From the NCBI GenBank assembly GCA_016617785.1, contig JADILM010000004.1, positions 310,001 to 374,000 of the forward strand: 64,000 nucleotides of DNA, in the 5' to 3' direction. Every line of letters starts with the position of its first letter. Positions within the stretch are counted from its first letter, which is position 1. The stretch is from Sporobolomyces roseus (lineage: Eukaryota > Basidiomycota > Microbotryomycetes > Sporidiobolales > Sporidiobolaceae). The notes below the pieces were generated by a model, which had not been told where the DNA came from, searched no databases, and saw only the letters and a list, made by a program, of their open reading frames with translations. This document shows positions 1 through 11,948 of this stretch, piece after piece. The position numbers were made by a program, and so were the translations under genes.

Positions 1-1136
1 CGCAAAGGATGGAGTGATCTCAGCATTTCGAGGGAGAAGGCTCGTGATGAGGAAACGCACAAGATCGTTTCGGTTCCGGTTGCAGGTCGACCGTGGACTT
101 GTACTCCACATCCAGGTAGCTTGAACATCTTCTGCAACTCCTTTGGAATGGTGAAAGCTGTCGTCGAGGCAAAAGGAAAGCAAAAGCGAAATTTCAGTCT
201 TTGATTCGAGGATTAGAGAAACGAGTCTCGAAAGGCGAATCACCACGTATTTGAGCTGCAGAGTATGTTTGCACGCCTATTTGAGCAGCGACCAAAAAGA
301 TGAGCCTGTTGAGCGCGAGGGAGAATAGAGAAGAAGACGAGTGGGAATGGAGAAGAAAAGGGTTCTGTCAGTCAATTTCCGCTAACTACCCTTGTTCACC
401 GGAACGGGAGATAGAGCTAAGGGAGGCTCACAGTGCTAGCACTTGTTTCTTTTTATCCCAGAGAACCCAAACTCGAATTGAAAGGATGCAGGCGACAAAG
501 CTATAGGAAACGTTTCATCAGAGGGAGAGAGAGAGCGGTCAGTTTCCATATCTACACATCGGAATGATCAGATCAGACAGCTCACAAAGATATGAAGATC
601 CCGCCAAAAGAATTAAAGAAGTAGATACGAGAGCAGGTTTCTATTCGAACAGCGAAAAGTTCAGTCATCGGATATTGCATGAGAAACGGCGGAGAATAGA
701 CTCACCGTTTGAAAGTTCGGCAAATCGGAAGACCAACAATAAGACTTGTATGGCGAGCGAACTCCAGCGACTGTCATCGAAACTCAATTCAGTAACTCGA
801 GAGGGAAAAGGGATGAAGTGGGTAGATCTGCTCACTTGATAAGGAAGCAAGTCTTGATAGGCGTCAACTTGGCCCACCAGATATGTTCCCATTCGAGCGG
901 GAACGTAGCGAACTGTAAACCTCATCGAATCAATCGATATCAGTTCAGTAAACAAGACTGTCAGAGTCGAGGAACCCAGTGCTGACCGTATCGTATAAGG
1001 CTATGGACAGCCAGGCTATCGAATACCGCCTGAAGATGTTGACTGCTGACGTTTGGGGAATGAGAGAGTGATCGACTGAACCGAATCCGGGAGGGAATCC
1101 TGAGGGAAGACCGGGGAGTGGTGGGAGAGCGCTCAT
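1..1136 (-). CDS. DUF6533-type seven-helix membrane protein, copy 1 (3' end beyond window)
   Basis: Seven exons can be joined on the minus strand: 1136-987, 912-836, 770-706, 640-586, 500-432, 305-247 and 157-61; the next intron starts at 60 and the gene runs off the left edge. All splice phases agree. Exon 1 gives a Pro-rich leader and a helix (FRRYSIAWLSIALYDT). Exon 2 carries the family signature FPLEWEHIWWAKLTPIK. Later exons give hydrophobic helices, an SIRVWVLWDKKK segment and an LPGCG motif, each matching the three sister genes in this window at the same place. Exon lengths (77, 65, 55, 69, 97 nt) are the same as in the other copies. The family is basidiomycete-typical and of unknown function; receptor-like topology is inference. 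It is transcribed away from copy 2, with start codons about 1.15 kb apart. Confidence 0.8.
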
Positions 1137-1280
1137 GCTGTAGATGAATGTGACTGTGCGTTGGTTGGAGGAGAAAGGAGGAAAGGAGGAGGGTGGAGGA
1201 AGGGAAATTGGATGGAAAGTTGGAGCATTCCTTTATATTTGACGAGAGACAAAACGGTAAGGAAGATGAACAAGCAAGAG

Positions 1281-1678
1281 TCAAGTAAACAGTACGCAGA
1301 AGCAAGAGTGAGCTGCAAAAGCGTGACTGATGAGAAGAAGGAAACCAGCTCGAACGAAGATTTGAGCGAGAAACGTCGTACTGTCGCCCGAATACAGTTC
1401 AACTGCTTGTCCTTCCTTCACGAGCGTCTTCAGACCATACAGCACGTCTCCCAACATCAGCGTCACCGTCCAGCGATCCTTCGTCCCGCTCTGTTTTTCC
1501 GCCCACATCTCTCTTTCGAACTCCTTGTATCGACCGCAACGTGTAGTCTAGCTCCACAATTTTGACCTGGCACTCATCGATCCCGCTTTGAGATGTTCGC
1601 TGCGTCGGAGAGCTGATGAAAGGCTTTACATAGCAGGAGGAAGGCGGTAGGAAGGTTAACGAGAGAAGCGAGGGGCAT
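1281..1678 (-). pseudogene. Small gene or gene remnant between two DUF6533 copies
   Basis: On the minus strand an ATG at 1678 opens a plausible N-terminus (MPLASLVNLPTAFLLLCKAF) that runs to about 1575. A 50-nt GT..AG intron could follow (donor after the GA at about 1573). The next segment, encoding EFEREMWAEKQSGTKDRWTV and onward, stays open to a stop at 1281. The two parts join in phase, but the last codon before the donor is TGA, so the model contains a stop. This is either a broken gene, a wrong splice choice, or chance. I recognise no family. The helical, charged second part looks coding in composition. Confidence 0.3.
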
Positions 1679-2292
1679 CTTGCTGAGGTGTAGGATCGCT
1701 TGGAGTATTATGGGAGGTAAAGGAGACCGGTCAAGAGAGTCTGACACCGAAAGTCAAGTTGTGGTAGAGAGCAAAGAGGTCGAAATCGCTGATCGCTTCT
1801 TGACCTTCTACGACTCCCTCACTCTCATCAGAAAGCTTCTCTGACTAGCTCGTATGCTCTGCATTCTCCTCAAGAACAGCACCAAGTATACAAGGATCGA
1901 CTGCAAGGCTCCTTCGACAATTTCCCTCGATTCGTTCCGACATTTCACCCATCCAGAATCTCAATGGAAACCTTACAAGCAATCTCATTCAACTCGTAGA
2001 ACTTGTCATCCACAATTGAGACCTTCAGCCTCGAAGGGATCTACGAAAGGAGGTGTTTTACGCAAAGGCTCCAATTACACGGATGGGGCAAGGAAATCTC
2101 TTTCCTGCATCAACAGAACGAAGCAATCTCGTTCCTCGAGAGCAATCGTCCGCATTCACTTGCTGGGTGATCACTCGAACGCGCCGATAGTCCCCTCTTT
2201 TCTTCTTCTTCTCCTCTCCCTTCTCCTTTCTTTCCACCTTCGATCACCGCTTGCTGCTTTGACTGCGAGGACTTCAAGCTTCCCGAAAATCG

Positions 2293-3698
2293 ATGGCTTC
2301 ACTCGAGACGATTCGCAGTCAAACGATCGCCTCGCATCAATATCTAATAGCTTGGACGACCATTCTCGTATGGGATTGGCTAGCGTTACTACCTTCGGAG
2401 TACAGATACATCTGGAAAGCTCGATGGACTCCGTTAAAAGTCGTCTTCCTGTTGAATCGATACGGAGTGCTCGTTTGTCAAGTTTTGACAACTGCCATGA
2501 TTTTGGCGACGGTGTCGAAAGGTGCGTTTTTTCGACTAGTCTTACGAGATTCAATACTGACTTTCGTTCGACCAAACACAGACTTGTGCGAAAAGATCGG
2601 TTGGTTTGAGACGGCAGCCTTGATTTACGCAATCATGTGAGTTTCTCCCTCACTCGGATGTCGGAACAAGTCTGAAGTCGTTTCGTTCACAGGATCTGCG
2701 ACATTCTCCTCGCAATCCGAGTGTGGGCACTTTATGAGCGAAGTCGAAAGATTTTGATTGCGCAAGTCCAAATTCGCACTCTCTCGCATTCGGCTTCTTG
2801 CTAACTCGAGCTCTGCTTTTGCCAGACTCTGCTTGATGCTCAGTCTCGAGCTAGGACTGATTGTCGCTGTCGGGAGCGAGACGAAACGTACGTCTGCCTC
2901 GCGAAGATTCAATCGAGGTCCGAAGGAACAGGGTGAAACTGACATCTCGCTCGCAATGTTAGCCGTCAACATTCCTCCGCCGATCGCAGCTTACATTGGA
3001 GCTACAGGTTGTCTCGTCGGAGACTATAGAGGGAAACACGAAGGTTTTGCTTACATGCTGTGAGTCGTCTCTCCCTCTGCGCTCGAGAACATTCCCGGAC
3101 TGAGGAAATCTCAATGCATAGATCCTGCGCGCCCTTTGCTGTCAACGCGACTCTTCTTGGAATGATCGTCTTCAGAAGTTGGAGGATAACGAAAGAAGTC
3201 GGAGTGCAATTACCAATCTTGCGAAGAATGATCAAAGATGGAGCGGGTTACTTCCTCGCAATCACGGTGTTCAACTTTATCAATGTTTACTTCTACGCTC
3301 GTGAGTCCTTCACCTTGATCGACGGTCGAACTGAGCTGACGACTCGCCTTCGCTCAGAACACATTGAATCGATCAAAGTTTTCAATGTCTGTGCTTCCGT
3401 CGTCATTGGCTCGACTCTCTCCTGCCGACTCGCTCTCTCGTTACTCGAGAATAAACCCACTGCGACAACTTTCCCTTCTTTCCCTCGTTCAAGTAAACCT
3501 CTTTCCAACCCAGTCTCGACTCCTCTCACTCCTCGATTCGACGTTCAGCCTACGAACGTTCGCCTCAATCGACAAGAGAGCGACGAGACTGTCACAGAGA
3601 AGGACGAGGAAGCGGAGGTGCAAGGTGTCGAGTCACGGTCGAGGTCGAGGTCCGAGGAAGACGAGGAACAAGCGAGAATGGCAGAGAAAATGGTGTAA
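2293..3698 (+). CDS. DUF6533-type seven-helix membrane protein, copy 2
   Basis: Seven exons: 2293-2521, 2582-2636, 2693-2761, 2826-2887, 2963-3059, 3122-3300, 3358-3698, totalling 343 codons with every phase agreeing. Residues 14-60 hold the DUF6533 signature (YLIAWTTILVWDWLALLPSE, then EYRYIWKARWTPLKVVFLLN). Downstream are further helices, the AIRVWALYERSRKIL segment, a TGC motif and LRRMIKDGAGYFLAITVFNF, the usual late-helix motif of this family. The C-terminal about 90 residues are a polar tail rich in Ser, Arg and Glu, likely cytoplasmic. The intron at 2762-2825 begins GCAAGT rather than GT. Unlike copies 1 and 4 there is no separate first exon: the first helix and the signature are contiguous. 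Function unknown; receptor- or sensor-like role is only inferred from topology. Confidence 0.85.
2762..2825 (+). other. GC-AG intron in DUF6533 copy 2
   Basis: The only donor that keeps both flanking exons in phase is GC at 2762 in the context GCAAGT, with a CTAAC box and a CAG acceptor ending at 2825. GCAAGT is the known consensus of the rare GC-AG class of U2 introns. Confidence 0.7.
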
Positions 3699-3974
3699 AC
3701 TTCGATGTTGTATTTTGCCGTTCGTACCCTCGTTACCATCAGTTAATACCCGTTATGCTACTACACTCTGTCGAATAGCCTGTTGTAATCCTAAGCTTGT
3801 AGAAGTCGATGAATGCCCGACCCTCACACTTTTATTGCTTCACCCTCCTCCAATCCGGACCTCCCCTTGTCGCCAACTGACTGAACTCACCTCTAGGTCG
3901 GCCTCGATATTACCTATACCACCTCAACATCTCTCCTTCCCTTCATCACTTGGATCAGTCAACTTCCCCTCCAG

Positions 3975-4379
3975 ATGCCGGTACTTTCTCCTTCCTCTCT
4001 CCCCTCACTAGAAGAGTTCAAACACGGTGTAGAGAGCCTGCGGCACCTCAGAACAGCAGTAACGATTCAAAGCCGCTGTAACTCTTACGCAGGACAAGAG
4101 AACCACTTCGAGGCTCCCAAGGTCGAACATCGCAACTCGGTTCCCACCATCGCCGTTTCTGCTCCTCCCACGGCTTCTTCCTCTTCCACCTCGAGTGGAA
4201 TGAAGCGATCCTCCTCTCGTCGATCTTCCAACCTTCGTCCTCTCACCCCCATCATCGCACAATCTTCCGAACCTCAAGAAGGAGTTTGCGCCGCTCTCGA
4301 ATCCTTCACCTTCTCTCCTTCTCCTTCTTCGCCTCCTCAAATGGTTCGAGCCAGACTCAACCGTGGCCTCAGCTTCTAA
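3975..4379 (+). CDS. Hypothetical Ser-rich protein, 134 aa
   Basis: A single uninterrupted ORF of 134 codons starting at an ATG at 3975. The middle is Ser/Thr/Pro-rich (ASSSSTSSGMKRSSSRRSSN) and the end is basic (MVRARLNRGLSF). No signal peptide, membrane helix or known domain is visible. A CT-rich stretch with a CTGAC-like box lies just upstream (about 3860-3900), so a 5' untranslated intron is possible. The opposite strand is also open over the same range because of low-complexity sequence, so coding status rests mainly on the ATG and length. The DUF6533 copy 2 gene ends 276 bases upstream on the same strand. Confidence 0.4.
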   Translation: MPVLSPSSLPSLEEFKHGVESLRHLRTAVTIQSRCNSYAGQENHFEAPKVEHRNSVPTIAVSAPPTASSSSTSSGMKRSSSRRSSNLRPLTPIIAQSSEPQEGVCAALESFTFSPSPSSPPQMVRARLNRGLSF

Positions 4380-6221
4380 ACCACCCAGCACACCTCGTTC
4401 TATCGTTCTCTCGCACCTCGTTCATCATCCCGCAACCTCATCAATTCGTTAACTTCCGATTACCCTCATCTTTCTCCTTCGTTCATTTGTTCATATTCCC
4501 CCCCCCGCTCAACCTCATCACTGCACCTCGTTCGACATGCCATCTGTTCATTGGTCTCTGTTCACAGCATCTCATCTGTCCATACCTCGTTGTTTCTCTC
4601 CATCAGTAGGAATTTTTGTTGATTCTCTATTTTAGGTTGTATCTTCATCATCCATCATTAAAAAGTAGCAGTAGTTACCACAATCAATTGTATACATACT
4701 CATGAATCATTAAACAGTCGTTTCATCATATCACTTTCTCTCTCATCGTCGTCGTCAACTTGCGGAAAGGTTTTCTCTTTTCTTCTTCTTCGCATTCTCC
4801 CACTTCCGCTTGTTTGAGCCGTTCTTCTAACCTCGGGAGCCAGCGAATAACACATCAGAGTTCTAGCGCGTATCGTAGACAATAGGAAAAGCGAGACACC
4901 GCCTTCCTTTCGCCGCAACTTGAGCCTTTGACACAACAGCATGCGAGGTCCGGAATTCTGCCTCTATCACACAGCTAGAAGCGATTTGTCGCTAATGCTA
5001 CAGTACATACACTGCGTCTCTCTAGTTGACGCACTTCGAGAGGTACGAAGGGTTCTCATCGATTTTCTTCACTTTTTCGCGAAACGGGCAGACTCCCTGA
5101 GTAGACGAAGGGGGTTACGCCTCTGTCGCCGATAGATAAACGGCGATTAATGTATAGAATATATGTTGTCGCCCTTCGAAGTGGAATTTCTTCAAGGGTC
5201 GACACTTCCGAATTTGCGAAGCGGGTGTGATAAAAAGTCTTTGTCGATCTTGTTGATCTCTCGCTCCCAACCTCGAGGCTTCCAGATGTTGTCGATCCTC
5301 GAAGCTGCGAGTTGGAGAAGAAAGAGTGGAAGCTGTGGAGAATAACAAAAACTTCTTCGTGATCAAGGAACTTCTCCTTTCGTACTGCGATGTGATACAC
5401 AGCTTCGAAGCGTCCACTCTTCGTCGAGGAGAATCACCTGGGTAACGATTGATTAGATCGGACTCGGAGAAGGGGGACGTTGGGTTTACGCGAAGAATGC
5501 GATGAATAGAGATTGAGCTATGAAAAATTGAAAATGGGCTCAAAAAGGGGGACGGCGGCGAGCAGACAGGCTCTCCTCTTTTTCACTTGCAGCTGAAAGC
5601 AACGTCTTCTTGACGTGTGGGGAAGAGCGGAGAGGAAAGCAAGTACTCAAAGATCCGTCGGAAGGAAATCTCTTCGAGCATTTCGATATCAATCTCTCGT
5701 CTACTCTACAGATTACGCCGCTTCTAGATTCAGCGGAAGTCAGTCCGAGGAAGGCTTGTATAGTTCCAACGGTAGCTTCAATCTGAGCCTTCGATGAGAC
5801 GTCGTATCAAGAAGAGTGACCAGTCGCAATCGAGCTTGTTAGCGGACGTGAGCGCTCTTGAGCGACATCGACAACTAGGCTCAACCAATGTAATCTATCC
5901 GATCTATAGAGGTGAGGCAGACATGCGTAGGCGTTCTTGTCCCCGAAACATCAGTCAAAGATCACGTTGCGAAGGTTTCGAATCTCATCTTGACATCTTT
6001 CCCTCTCGTCTCTCCTCGTCTTCTCTCCTCGTAGCGGGCGCGCGAGCCAATCATGCGCAAATGGAAAGAGCACATCTGATGTAGATTGTATTTTTGAGAG
6101 TAAAAGCAACAAAAGTTTTCGAATCAAGTGACAAGCAAAGCGATGTCGTTCTTCTTCCTTCTTCTCATCCTCCAGTATCAAGCTCAAGCGTTCTTCCTTT
6201 TCCCTCTTTCCGATCGTCTTT
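4380..6221. other. Intergenic, about 1.8 kb
   Basis: I see no gene here. Short ORFs on both strands lack domains, splice consistency or convincing composition. The 3' flanks of the Ser-rich ORF (+) and of the large minus-strand gene ending at 6222 meet in this stretch. Confidence 0.5.
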
Positions 6222-9200
6222 CTAGTCCTCATCAGAAGCTGCAACGACCCTCCTCCTCTGCTGTTTCTTCTCCTCGATAGCAACTTCTACATCCGAAGTC
6301 TTTTCCGTCTCTGATCCTGAGGAAACTTTCTTCTTCTCCTTGACCCTTTCCTTCTCCTTCTTGACGACAGGACGGGGCTTGGTCGAAGTCGAGGTAGAGG
6401 TAGAGTTGGGTTTCGATTTGGAGGCGGGTTTTGATTTCGAATCGGGTTTCTGTCCATTCTTGTCCTTCTCAGTCATCGGAGCTGAACGAGGGAGATCTTT
6501 GGGAGGTGCGGATCGAGTGACGAGCTTAGTAGTAGTCTTGATCCCCTTGTTGAGGGAACTCGAAGGTCGGTTCGCATGATCGACTGCTCTCATCTCCTCT
6601 GCGACAGTGAGCTTCTTCTTGTGAGGTTCGGATTTCGATTTGCCTTTGTCGAGAGAACAAGGGTTGGGGAGATCCGAGTCGGAAGATTCGGAGGAAGAGG
6701 AAGTTGAGGATCGTTTCGTTCCCTTCTCCTTTCCTTTCCCTTTACCCTTCCACTTGGACTTGGACTTGGAGATGACTACTGAAGAGTCGCTGTCGTCCGA
6801 GGTATCGGCTTTAGGTGAACTAGACTTGATCTTCTTTTTGGAGGGTTTAGTCGAGTGAGCGGAGAGATCGTCGTCGGAGGAGTCGGAGAACTGGATCGTT
6901 TTGGACTTGTGTTTCGAACGGGCGGTGGTAGAGGATTTCGAAGATGCTTTCTTCTTGGAGGGTTTGGGAAGAGGAAGTGAATCGCTCTCAGAATCGGATG
7001 AATCGTTTCGAGCTTTGCCTGTGAGCCACACTCATCAGCCTCGTTCGACGAGTCGATAGAAGAGTAGAAGACACACCCTTTCCTTTTCCCTTCGACTTGG
7101 ATACCTTCCCTTTCTCGTACTCGACTCCAAAGTTCTTCAACGATTTCTGTTTTGATTCCTTCGACTCGTGTCCCTCATTCGCTTTCGTCTCCCTCCACTC
7201 GTCGATAGCCATGAACGAGAATAATTCCTTCCCCGCCCAATGACGTTCCCTCCACTCGTCCACAGTGAGTTCGTCCTCGAGACCCTTCTTCATTCGCCTA
7301 CCATATTTCCGCCACGCTTTGAACTCGGGATGTCCGTATCGAGCCTCGCTCTTGGCCTTCATGTACTCGGCATTCTCCTCTTGCCACGCTTGCTCGCTCT
7401 TCTTCTTCTTCGCCCTCCCTTCGTCGGTTCCTAGATACTTTTGCTCATAGACGTGCTGATGACCGATGGCGGGTACTCCAACGTTCTTGAGATCGGTAAC
7501 ACGAGGTTCAACACGGCAGCCTTTGACGGCAGTGCAGGCTCCAGCGACTAGGCGACCTTGTTGATCCTTGAACTTGAGCTCTATAAGAATCGGAATGTCA
7601 GTGAAGGAGTGGTAGGAAGAAGAGGAGGAAACGTACTGTTCGAATGACCGTTTCGACATTTCCATGAGTAGTTGACATCGACCTCCTCGAAGAGTTTCGA
7701 AAGTTTCGTAACTTGTATGCGACGAATGCTCTCAATAGCTGCGATTCGATCGAGAAAGGTTAGCTCACATCAAGGAGGACAACGTGCAAAGGGCTAGTAC
7801 TCACTCATTTCCACTCTTTTTGCAACCTGCGGAGACACCGTTCGATGAATACTAGCGAAGAACTCGGGAGACGAGCTTTCGATTTGTTCTTGAGTCATAC
7901 CGAGACCCTCCATAGCGAGCTCGAATGTACCGCTGTGATAGCTAGCGGCATCTTGCTTGAGCGCGCGATCGAACAGGTTGAAGTGATATCTTGAGTCGAG
8001 GGCACGATTCCCTGCAATTCGTTTCGCGTACATCCAGAGAAAGCAGGCTAGTAGAGGAGCTGATTCTGCTTTCGGTAGGTTGTAACCGAGATGACTGTGA
8101 AGAGCGGAGGTCACAGAGTCAGTAGAGAAGCTCACAACAATCGATCAGCGAGAGAGAACGTACGATAGATGAATAGCTGACATCGCCTTTGTCTTCTTGT
8201 CGTAGAGATAAGTCTCCTTCGGTTCGGTCGAACAGAACTGTACTCCAACCATGTCGGCAGCAGCACGACCGACACACAAGACGTGTCCGACCTTGAGTTG
8301 ACGCTCCTTGTAAAACTCGAGGATCACTGAATAGTTCGACCTTTCAGTGCTTGTTCATCCTAGATAGTGAAGTCAAGCGAAAGCGAGAAAGCTTACCCGT
8401 ACGGATGATTCTCGCAATGCGCGAATCATGAGGACTGACATCAGGACAATCGGTTTCTCCATCGTTGTCATGGATAGGAAGGACATCCTACAGCATCACT
8501 GAGGGTGAGACTCGATCAGGGGAATTAAGAGGGAGAGCGAGATCGACGAACCGAGAAAACCAACGTGTAATCATACTTTTGGAGGATGAGCAATCGCAAA
8601 GTTTGCACGAAAGTCAGGGTGGCACCAGACGTTGAACCTTCGGCACGATTCCAACTCGGAGCGTGAGGGCATTGTCCGACCATGTCGGCGATCTTGGATG
8701 CGGGAGGAAGTGCAGATACTTGGTCCTCGATCTCTTGGAAGGGGTCGAATCCGACGAGTTGGATAATCACTTGTTTCCGGGCTTCGTATCCAACCGCTGT
8801 CGCCAATTCTTCCTCCAATTCTTGCTCGCTCACATGTACGTAAAGCTTCGAGGACTTGGTTCGGGGACTACACGGTCGAGCGACGATTTGAGTTTCGTCG
8901 CTTGTGAGCGAGGAGAATGACCAGAAGCTCACGTTTGTTCCCCTTCCGAGTCATCATCCTTCTTCTCCTTTCCCTTTCCCTTGTTCGCCTTGGTCTTGTA
9001 CTTCCTCTTCTTTTTGGGTTGCTCGACACCTGGAGGAGGTGATGGTCAGCTTCTAGAGTACTGAGCAGGAATGCGAAAAAGGAGCGCACCATCACTTTGT
9101 TCCTTCTCCTCCTTCTGTTCCAACTTCTTCATCATCTCCGCTGCACCACGCTTTCGTTGAAGAGCTGAGTTGGCAGTTTCAAGAGATGGAGCAGCAAAAG

Positions 9201-9441
9201 AAGGAGATCCGTCATCCTCTGAATTTACAGCAAGAAAAGGAAAGGGATAAATCGTCAGCTCCGCCTCTCGAAGCTCGACTACTACTGACGTACCGTGATA
9301 GACTTGAGACATATTAAATTTCCTCGAGGATTCCATCCCCTCCTTGGTGAGAGCTTTCTTGAGTGTCGGTTGACGTTTAATGTTGGTAATCGATCGAGGG
9401 GCCAAGCGAGACTTATCGGTCAACGATAACAGTTTACTCAT
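6222..9441 (-). CDS. Uncharacterised ten-exon protein with Lys/Ser-rich nuclear-type tail
   Basis: Ten exons: 9441-9294, 9218-9090, 9029-8933, 8867-8552, 8487-8397, 8326-8164, 8094-7805, 7738-7637, 7580-7077, 7018-6222; 878 codons, all phases agree. The N-terminus is basic with KKRKYKTKANKGKGK-type stretches. The middle (about residues 125-500) is ordered-looking, with cysteines and conserved-looking segments such as LPPASKIADMVGQCPHAPSW and KVGHVLCVGRAAADMVGVQF. Residues about 500-610 are charged (WREERHW-type helices). The last about 265 residues are a low-complexity Ser/Lys/Asp tail of the kind seen in nuclear proteins (PKPSKKKASSKSS, SESSDSD), probably phosphorylated by acidophilic kinases. 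I do not recognise a domain and assign no function. Nuclear location is inference from composition. Confidence 0.8.
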
Positions 9442-10499
9442 AGTGAGGCTGTAAGTAGGTGATTGTTGAGCAGAAGAAGTTGAGTAGAGAGAGGTGTGAG
9501 AGGGAAGCGGAGGAGGAAGAAGAGAGATTCGCAAGGGGCCGAGATTGGATGCAAAGTGTAGAGTGAGTGTAGTGGATTGAGCAGCGGAGGTTGTCGAGTT
9601 GAGATCGGATAGAGTCGAAGTGGGGAAGGAAGTGGTGAGAGAGATTGAATAGAGTAGAGGGGGGAGAAAGCAGGGAGAAAGGAGTAGAGAGAGGTCAGCA
9701 ACCTGCTCTGGACTATCCTGACCTATTGAGCTAGCACTGGAGGCACTTACAAGGTCTTGTAAGGGAAGGGGGAGGGAGAAGTGAAATTTCTGGGGAAGTG
9801 GCTTCAGCAAAGCGGGAAAAAAACGAAAATCGGTTTCGCCGGATCCGACTGTAACTCTCGCTGGCGATGCTACTAGTTCTCCGATAGTTAGTCCGGGGTG
9901 TCCTCGCACTATCGGATAAGGTTGAGAGGTAGAACACCTTGTTGGAAAAATACCGCTCAGTCCTCGAATGAACCTTGTCTCCGATTCGACGAAAGAGTGG
10001 TCTACCGCTTTCGACGGCTCTGATGTTCTGTGATGGTCATCCATAAGTTAATCGCGAGCGGAGAGAGATTGAAAGAGAAATCGACGAACTTGAGAAAGTC
10101 TGCCATTTGGAGTCTGCCTGCGAAGCCTTCAAACTTCCAGGAGATGCCTCTCGCAACCCTGTTCGAGCTATCTGCGGGCTGAACGACGATGTAGAAAGGC
10201 GGAAGGATAGGACGAGGGAGGAAACTCGTCAAAGCTACACTCGATTGGATTTACCCATTCGAGGGAAAAGTGATAGGGCGAATGGGATGTCAGTGACGAC
10301 TGCAACGCCACCGCTCTCGTCTGGGAACAGAGATCGTAATAAGAGTGTCAGAGGTGGCTAAATGGTCGGTTGCAGAATAGTGCTCTACTGAAACTCCTCC
10401 CGCACGATATGTTTGACTGCAAACAGAGGTAAATACAGTCGGGATGGGGTTCCTAAAGAGCTGTAGAGAGTGGAGGGAGAACGTTCAGCGGAGAAGGAG

Positions 10500-11764
10500 G
10501 GAAGATGTGAAAGAAGCAGTCACTAACCTCAAATCCAAAACTGGCCAGCGCCCATCCAAGGAGTTCCAATGACCGGAAAGAACAGGCTCACAGCCTGTGA
10601 ATGAGCGAGAGAAGCGATCAGTATATGACAGAAGAGAGCAGAGGACAAGAGCTGAACTGGTGAAACTCACGGAACTTGCGACTCGAGTCTCTGCCGAGTA
10701 CCGGAAACCTACTTCGTACGAAGTGGATCGAAGCCGTTTGAGCGAATTTCTCATCGTAGTCCATTTAGACCGCGACATTTCCTACCGACTAGAGACAATC
10801 AAGACGGAGAGTCAGTTTCGACCCTGGGAGAATTTCGAAAAAGAGAGAAAGTGTGTACTTACATCGTCCCCATCCTCCTCCGTAATCCAATCTCCTCCGT
10901 GTCCCAATCCATCTTATTGAACCTCCGGATAGAGGTCAAAGGAGTCGAGAGAGTACGAGAGGCGACAGCGAGAAGAGTGGACCCGAGGAGTGTGACTATG
11001 AGATGTTACTTCGATCTAGCTATGACTTCCTATCAATGTTTAGATCTTTCACCCGAGGAAGCTTCATCGAAAGGGAAACGACGGCTCACCTCGTTGGTCC
11101 AATCTCGCCAAAACAATTTCACCAAAATCAGCAAACCTCTCCTTCCCCTCTCGTGTCCTCCTACGCCTCAGAAGCACTACTCGAGTGTTTCCACTGGAGT
11201 TCAATACTGCGTGGAAGGAAGGCAGAAGTAGTAGAAACCTGATTCACCTCGTAATCTCCGTTTGTCTCGTTCGACCCGATTTCACCCATTTCAGAGAGGA
11301 AGGGAAACTTTGATCGAACCCCTGTGGTAGAGGGAACGTCAATCAGGGTAGGTTTACGTTGTAGCTAGCTCTGAGCTTACATAAGCGACATGGCAAGCTG
11401 TTCAATGTATGTACTTGGTCTTCTGGGAGTGGAAGAAGTTGATCGGATCGAGAGATGACGAATCGTGGAACTTCGAAAGAGTCGAACTTGACGGGGTAAG
11501 CGTTGCACCTTGTTCCCAGTGTGATGAAGCTATCCAAAAGGCTGTCATTATAGTTGGCAAGTCGACGGTTGAGGTGTTGAGGGCAAGTCGACGGTTGAAG
11601 TTGAGTCGGAGTTGGAGAGAAACTAAATTGAATTTTCAACTCAACCACACTCTCCTTGACTCGAAAACAAATAGTACTACTACGAGCACAGCTCCCAATA
11701 TTAGCCCAAGCGAAGCACTTGCGAGGAAGAAGCAAATTCGCCCTTCTTTCGTCAATTCGCTCAT
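10500..11764 (-). CDS. Possible small membrane protein gene with many short exons
   Basis: An ATG at 11764 opens a clear signal-anchor-like helix (LGLILGAVLVVVLFVF). A phase-consistent chain can be built: 11764-11641, 11541-11509, 11397-11381, 11321-11248, 11206-11165, 11103-11090, 10995-10863, giving segments such as TLLGSTLLAVASRTLS and MDWDTEEIGLRRRMGT. Beyond 10863 I could not find a join without a stop, although open segments (10778-10640, 10596-10530) look coding on the same strand. Exons of 14 and 17 nt make the chain doubtful. No family recognised. It could also be a decaying gene. The region lies between the large minus-strand gene and DUF6533 copy 3, and the first exon is the most trustworthy part. 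Confidence 0.35.
11556..11598. repeat. 17-bp direct repeat, two copies
   Basis: GGCAAGTCGACGGTTGA occurs at 11556-11572 and again at 11582-11598, a period of 26 bases. It falls inside a predicted intron of the doubtful minus-strand gene. No function is suggested; it looks like a small local duplication. Confidence 0.8.
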
Positions 11765-11948
11765 CGCGATTCACCTTCGTTCCTCTCACTCTGCACGCTC
11801 ACTTGATCGCGTCATAGGGTTCTAGAGATGCCTAGGGAGCTCTGTAAGTAACTGTTGCCTGGTTGAGTATTTATTTGTGGGATTTAGTGAGTTTCCTTCT
11901 CTCCATAGACCGTTGGAGGAATCGGCTGACCAACGAGGTCGATGACAG

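Noticed and set aside
9442..10044. Long minus-strand ORF extending upstream of the ten-exon gene as its N-terminus
   Set aside because: The added sequence is low-complexity Ser/Leu/Pro promoter-like DNA, open in several frames; the internal ATG at 9441 gives a clean start and a total length divisible by three.
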